DNA from: Treponema sp. | Lineage (GTDB): Bacteria; Spirochaetota; Spirochaetia; Treponematales; Breznakiellaceae | Length of the DNA stretch: 8,166 nucleotides | Assembly (NCBI GenBank): GCA_009780595.1 | Contig: WQZT01000066.1 | Location: forward strand, 1 to 8,166 | Reading direction: 5' to 3' | Part shown: positions 5,998 through 8,166 of the stretch, one piece after another | How the letters are laid out: each line of letters begins with the position of its first letter | How positions within the stretch are numbered: the stretch's first letter is position 1 | Program-made: the position numbers and the translations under genes | Notes under the pieces: generated by a model | What the model saw: the letters and a program-made list of their open reading frames with translations, nothing else | Databases searched by the model: none | Told to the model about the DNA's origin: nothing

Positions 5998-8166
5998 CTA
6001 CTGAAGTACCGATACCGCCCGATGGTGATTCCAGCGGCGGGCAATGTCTACAGGTCGTTCGGCGGCGATGTTCTGAGCATCTTTCAGCGCCCCCATCAAA
6101 AGAAGCTGGGAAACAATGGCAGCGTCTCCGTGCCGGGCAGCATAGTGGAGAATTGTGTTACCCGATGAATCCTTCAAAAAGATCGCTCTCCCTGAAAACA
6201 GTGCCCGAATCGCGGGATCTCCTAAGGTAAGTCCAACTTCCGCCGCGCTCTTGCCGTCATGCGCGGTGATAAAAACATCCGCGCCTGAATCCGCCAGAAC
6301 TCTGGCGAGGTCCCACTGCTCCATCTCCACCGCAAGCCTCACCGGAGTGCGCCCTGAGGAATCGACTGAGGATAGCCGTGCCCCCAAATCAATAAGCGTT
6401 CTGGCTGTTACAGGAGAAGCCCGTTCCTGGACAGCAATATGCAACGGCGATGAGCCAAAATCGTCAACCAAATGTAGCCTGTTCCCGGAAAGGAGCGCCC
6501 TGAGCATCTGCGGGGGCGCGCCAAGTGCACTATTGAAAGGAGTTCTGCCCTGCACGTTCCGCGCGTGAATGGAAACACCCCGCGACAAAAGCAGGTTTGT
6601 TATATCAACCCGTCCTATTGCTACCGATGCGTGAAGTGGCATATCCCCGCTCAGATTGCGGGTATTGGGATCGGCGTTCATCGACAACAATCGTTGCGCC
6701 GCTTCGATATTCCCCGCCACAACCGTTTCCATAAGGGGCGTATTTCCCTCGGAGTCTCTGACTTCGATATTTGCGCCGCGCTGCAACAGCAGCATTTGCA
6801 TTTCCACCATTCCCAACCGCACAGAATCATGGAGCGGGGTTCTTCCGTTGAGCGCGTGATTGTTGACATCAAGTCCAAGCCCGATCAGCGTATCAGCACT
6901 GCCGAGAGTCTGCCAGCGCACTGCCGCGTGAAGAGCGGAATTGCCCAACGTATCCCTCGCCTGAAGCAACGCGCCGCTGGCGGCAAGCGCACGCACGGTA
7001 GAAGGCGAGTCAACTCTGACCGCCGTAAACAGCGGGGTTTCACCAGTGGCATTGGCAGCTTCGGTGTTCGCGCCAACTCTAACCAATGACGGAATCCAGT
7101 GATCAAGCCGCCACTGTGCAGCATAGTGCAGAACTGTATTGCCAAACCCGTCCCGCGCGTTAAGCGTCTGCGGACTGAGCATCCAGCGCCGCAGATCAGT
7201 GGCGGGTCTACCGGCTGGCGGGAACGTCAGCGAAAGCGGTGTTTCACCATTAGAATTGACCGCGAAAATATCCGCCCCACGCTGCAGCAAAACCTCGCCC
7301 GCTTCTTGATTATTCAGACGCACCGCAATCGCGAGAGCCGTATCTCCGGCGAAGTTGCGGGCATTGAGCAACGAATCCCCAACATCGAGAATCGCCGTCA
7401 GCACATCAGGATTTCCTCCTGTCATCATGGTAACGTGGAGCATATTGTTTCCGCCTGAGTCTTTCAGAAGTATCGTCTCTCGGTTAATCATCGAATTAAC
7501 CAAAGACACATCCTGCATAAGCGCTCTCTGGAACGGTGTTATACCGCGGTTGTTTCCTGCAAAAATATCCGATCCGTGCGACAGCAGCAGGGGAATCAGG
7601 TTGATTCGCCCGTTTTCTACCGCAAGGTACAGCGCAGTTTTGCCTTCTGCATCGCGGATGCTCACATCAGCGCCCGCCCCAAGAATTTTCGAGACAATGG
7701 CGTTCGAGCGGTTCAGCACCACCGCGACGTGAAGGGGAGATGAGCCGTGATCATCCCGAAGGTTGACGTTCGCCCCCCATTCAATTAAAAGGCTAATAGC
7801 GGCAAAATGCTTCTCAGGCGGAACAGCGACATGCATGACGGAATTTCCGTTGGCATCCTGGACATTCACGTTTGCCCGCTGCCGCAAAAGGGTTTCCATT
7901 GCGTACAAGTTCCCCGAGCGGGCTGCTTCGTGCAGGGCGGTAGCTCCGGAAGTATTTTGAATATTTACATCCGCGCCCCGTTCCAGTATAAAATCAAGGT
8001 ATCCGTTGTATCCCATACGGGCAATATAGTGAATCGGAGCCATACCGTCAGCAAGACGGAAATTGTAGTTGGCAATCCTCGCACCCGGTGCAAAATACGC
8101 GTGAAGTGAGTGTGTCGAATGCGCCCCCGCCCGAACAAGCACCTCGGCGGTTTCCGCGTGATAGCG
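5998..8166 (-). CDS. Large ankyrin-repeat protein, N-terminus beyond the window
   Basis: 722 residues are visible, counted from the right edge, and the reading frame stays open to the edge. The GTG at 8142 is not the start, because codons before it continue an ankyrin helix (AETAEVLVRAGA). About 20 near-complete ankyrin repeats of 31-35 residues run from residue 40 to the end, plus partial ones at both ends. Most repeats show the G-x-T-P-L-H-x-A-V pattern and a G-A-D-V/I-x-x-x-(N/D) turn. Examples are GRTPLHDSV (441-449), GNTILHYAA (669-677) and ERGADVNIQN (62-71). Ankyrin arrays bind proteins; no enzymatic, membrane or signal segment is seen in this part, so location and partner are unknown. 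Diverged short repeats recur in a three-repeat order (see findings). Composition matches the neighbours, with no sign of recent transfer. Stop TAG at 6000-5998 is just past the shared terminator. Confidence 0.95.
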   Translation of the reverse strand, partial: RYHAETAEVLVRAGAHSTHSLHAYFAPGARIANYNFRLADGMAPIHYIARMGYNGYLDFILERGADVNIQNTSGATALHEAARSGNLYAMETLLRQRANVNVQDANGNSVMHVAVPPEKHFAAISLLIEWGANVNLRDDHGSSPLHVAVVLNRSNAIVSKILGAGADVSIRDAEGKTALYLAVENGRINLIPLLLSHGSDIFAGNNRGITPFQRALMQDVSLVNSMINRETILLKDSGGNNMLHVTMMTGGNPDVLTAILDVGDSLLNARNFAGDTALAIAVRLNNQEAGEVLLQRGADIFAVNSNGETPLSLTFPPAGRPATDLRRWMLSPQTLNARDGFGNTVLHYAAQWRLDHWIPSLVRVGANTEAANATGETPLFTAVRVDSPSTVRALAASGALLQARDTLGNSALHAAVRWQTLGSADTLIGLGLDVNNHALNGRTPLHDSVRLGMVEMQMLLLQRGANIEVRDSEGNTPLMETVVAGNIEAAQRLLSMNADPNTRNLSGDMPLHASVAIGRVDITNLLLSRGVSIHARNVQGRTPFNSALGAPPQMLRALLSGNRLHLVDDFGSSPLHIAVQERASPVTARTLIDLGARLSSVDSSGRTPVRLAVEMEQWDLARVLADSGADVFITAHDGKSAAEVGLTLGDPAIRALFSGRAIFLKDSSGNTILHYAARHGDAAIVSQLLLMGALKDAQNIAAERPVDIARRWNHHRAVSVLQ

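Noticed and set aside
8140..8142. GTG as the start of the ankyrin gene
   Set aside because: Upstream codons remain open to the window edge and encode an ankyrin helix, so the codon is an internal valine.
5998..8166. Tandem DNA repeat or CRISPR-like array
   Set aside because: The roughly 99-base periodicity is from diverged ankyrin codons in one open frame; units are not identical and there are no spacer-repeat alternations.

Overview
The window looks like chromosomal DNA from a spirochaete, most likely a treponeme of moderate GC content. This inference rests on the exported protein beside jag, which resembles a Treponema-associated family of unknown function, on the long ankyrin-repeat protein, and on the overall gene mix. 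I could not run a search, so the genus is an inference.

Layout from left to right. At the left edge lies the 5' three quarters of a minus-strand tRNA-Cys(GCA), cut by the window start. Next come six minus-strand genes, which read in transcription order (right to left) as rpmH, rnpA, yidD, yidC, jag/khpB and a secreted protein of unknown function. A 217-base divergent intergenic region at 4415-4631 follows. It carries a perfect consensus sigma-70 promoter for rpmH on the minus strand. It also carries an extended -10 promoter for the plus-strand gene, preceded by a perfect 14-base palindrome. The plus-strand gene encodes a CNNM/CBS/CorC_HlyC membrane protein of the TlyC/hemolysin-like family. 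It converges on a very large ankyrin-repeat gene on the minus strand. A hairpin between the two probably ends transcription from both sides. The ankyrin gene runs off the right edge, so its N-terminus is missing.

How the genes work together. The rpmH-rnpA-yidD-yidC-jag block is the classic conserved bacterial cluster. It covers ribosomal protein L34, the protein subunit of RNase P, the small YidD membrane-insertion factor, the YidC insertase and the KH/R3H RNA-binding protein Jag (KhpB). The genes are tightly packed: an 8-nt gap between rpmH and rnpA whose ribosome binding site overlaps the rpmH stop, a 4-nt ATGA overlap between rnpA and yidD, and 23- and 67-nt gaps further on. They are very likely one operon read from the strong rpmH promoter. 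The usual next neighbours (mnmE, mnmG, rsmG, parA/parB) are absent; the exported unknown protein and tRNA-Cys follow jag instead.

I see no CRISPR array, insertion sequence, phage gene or replication origin. The most unusual content is the higher-order repeat pattern inside the ankyrin protein, the palindrome in the CNNM promoter, and the exported unknown protein attached to the yidC-jag operon.
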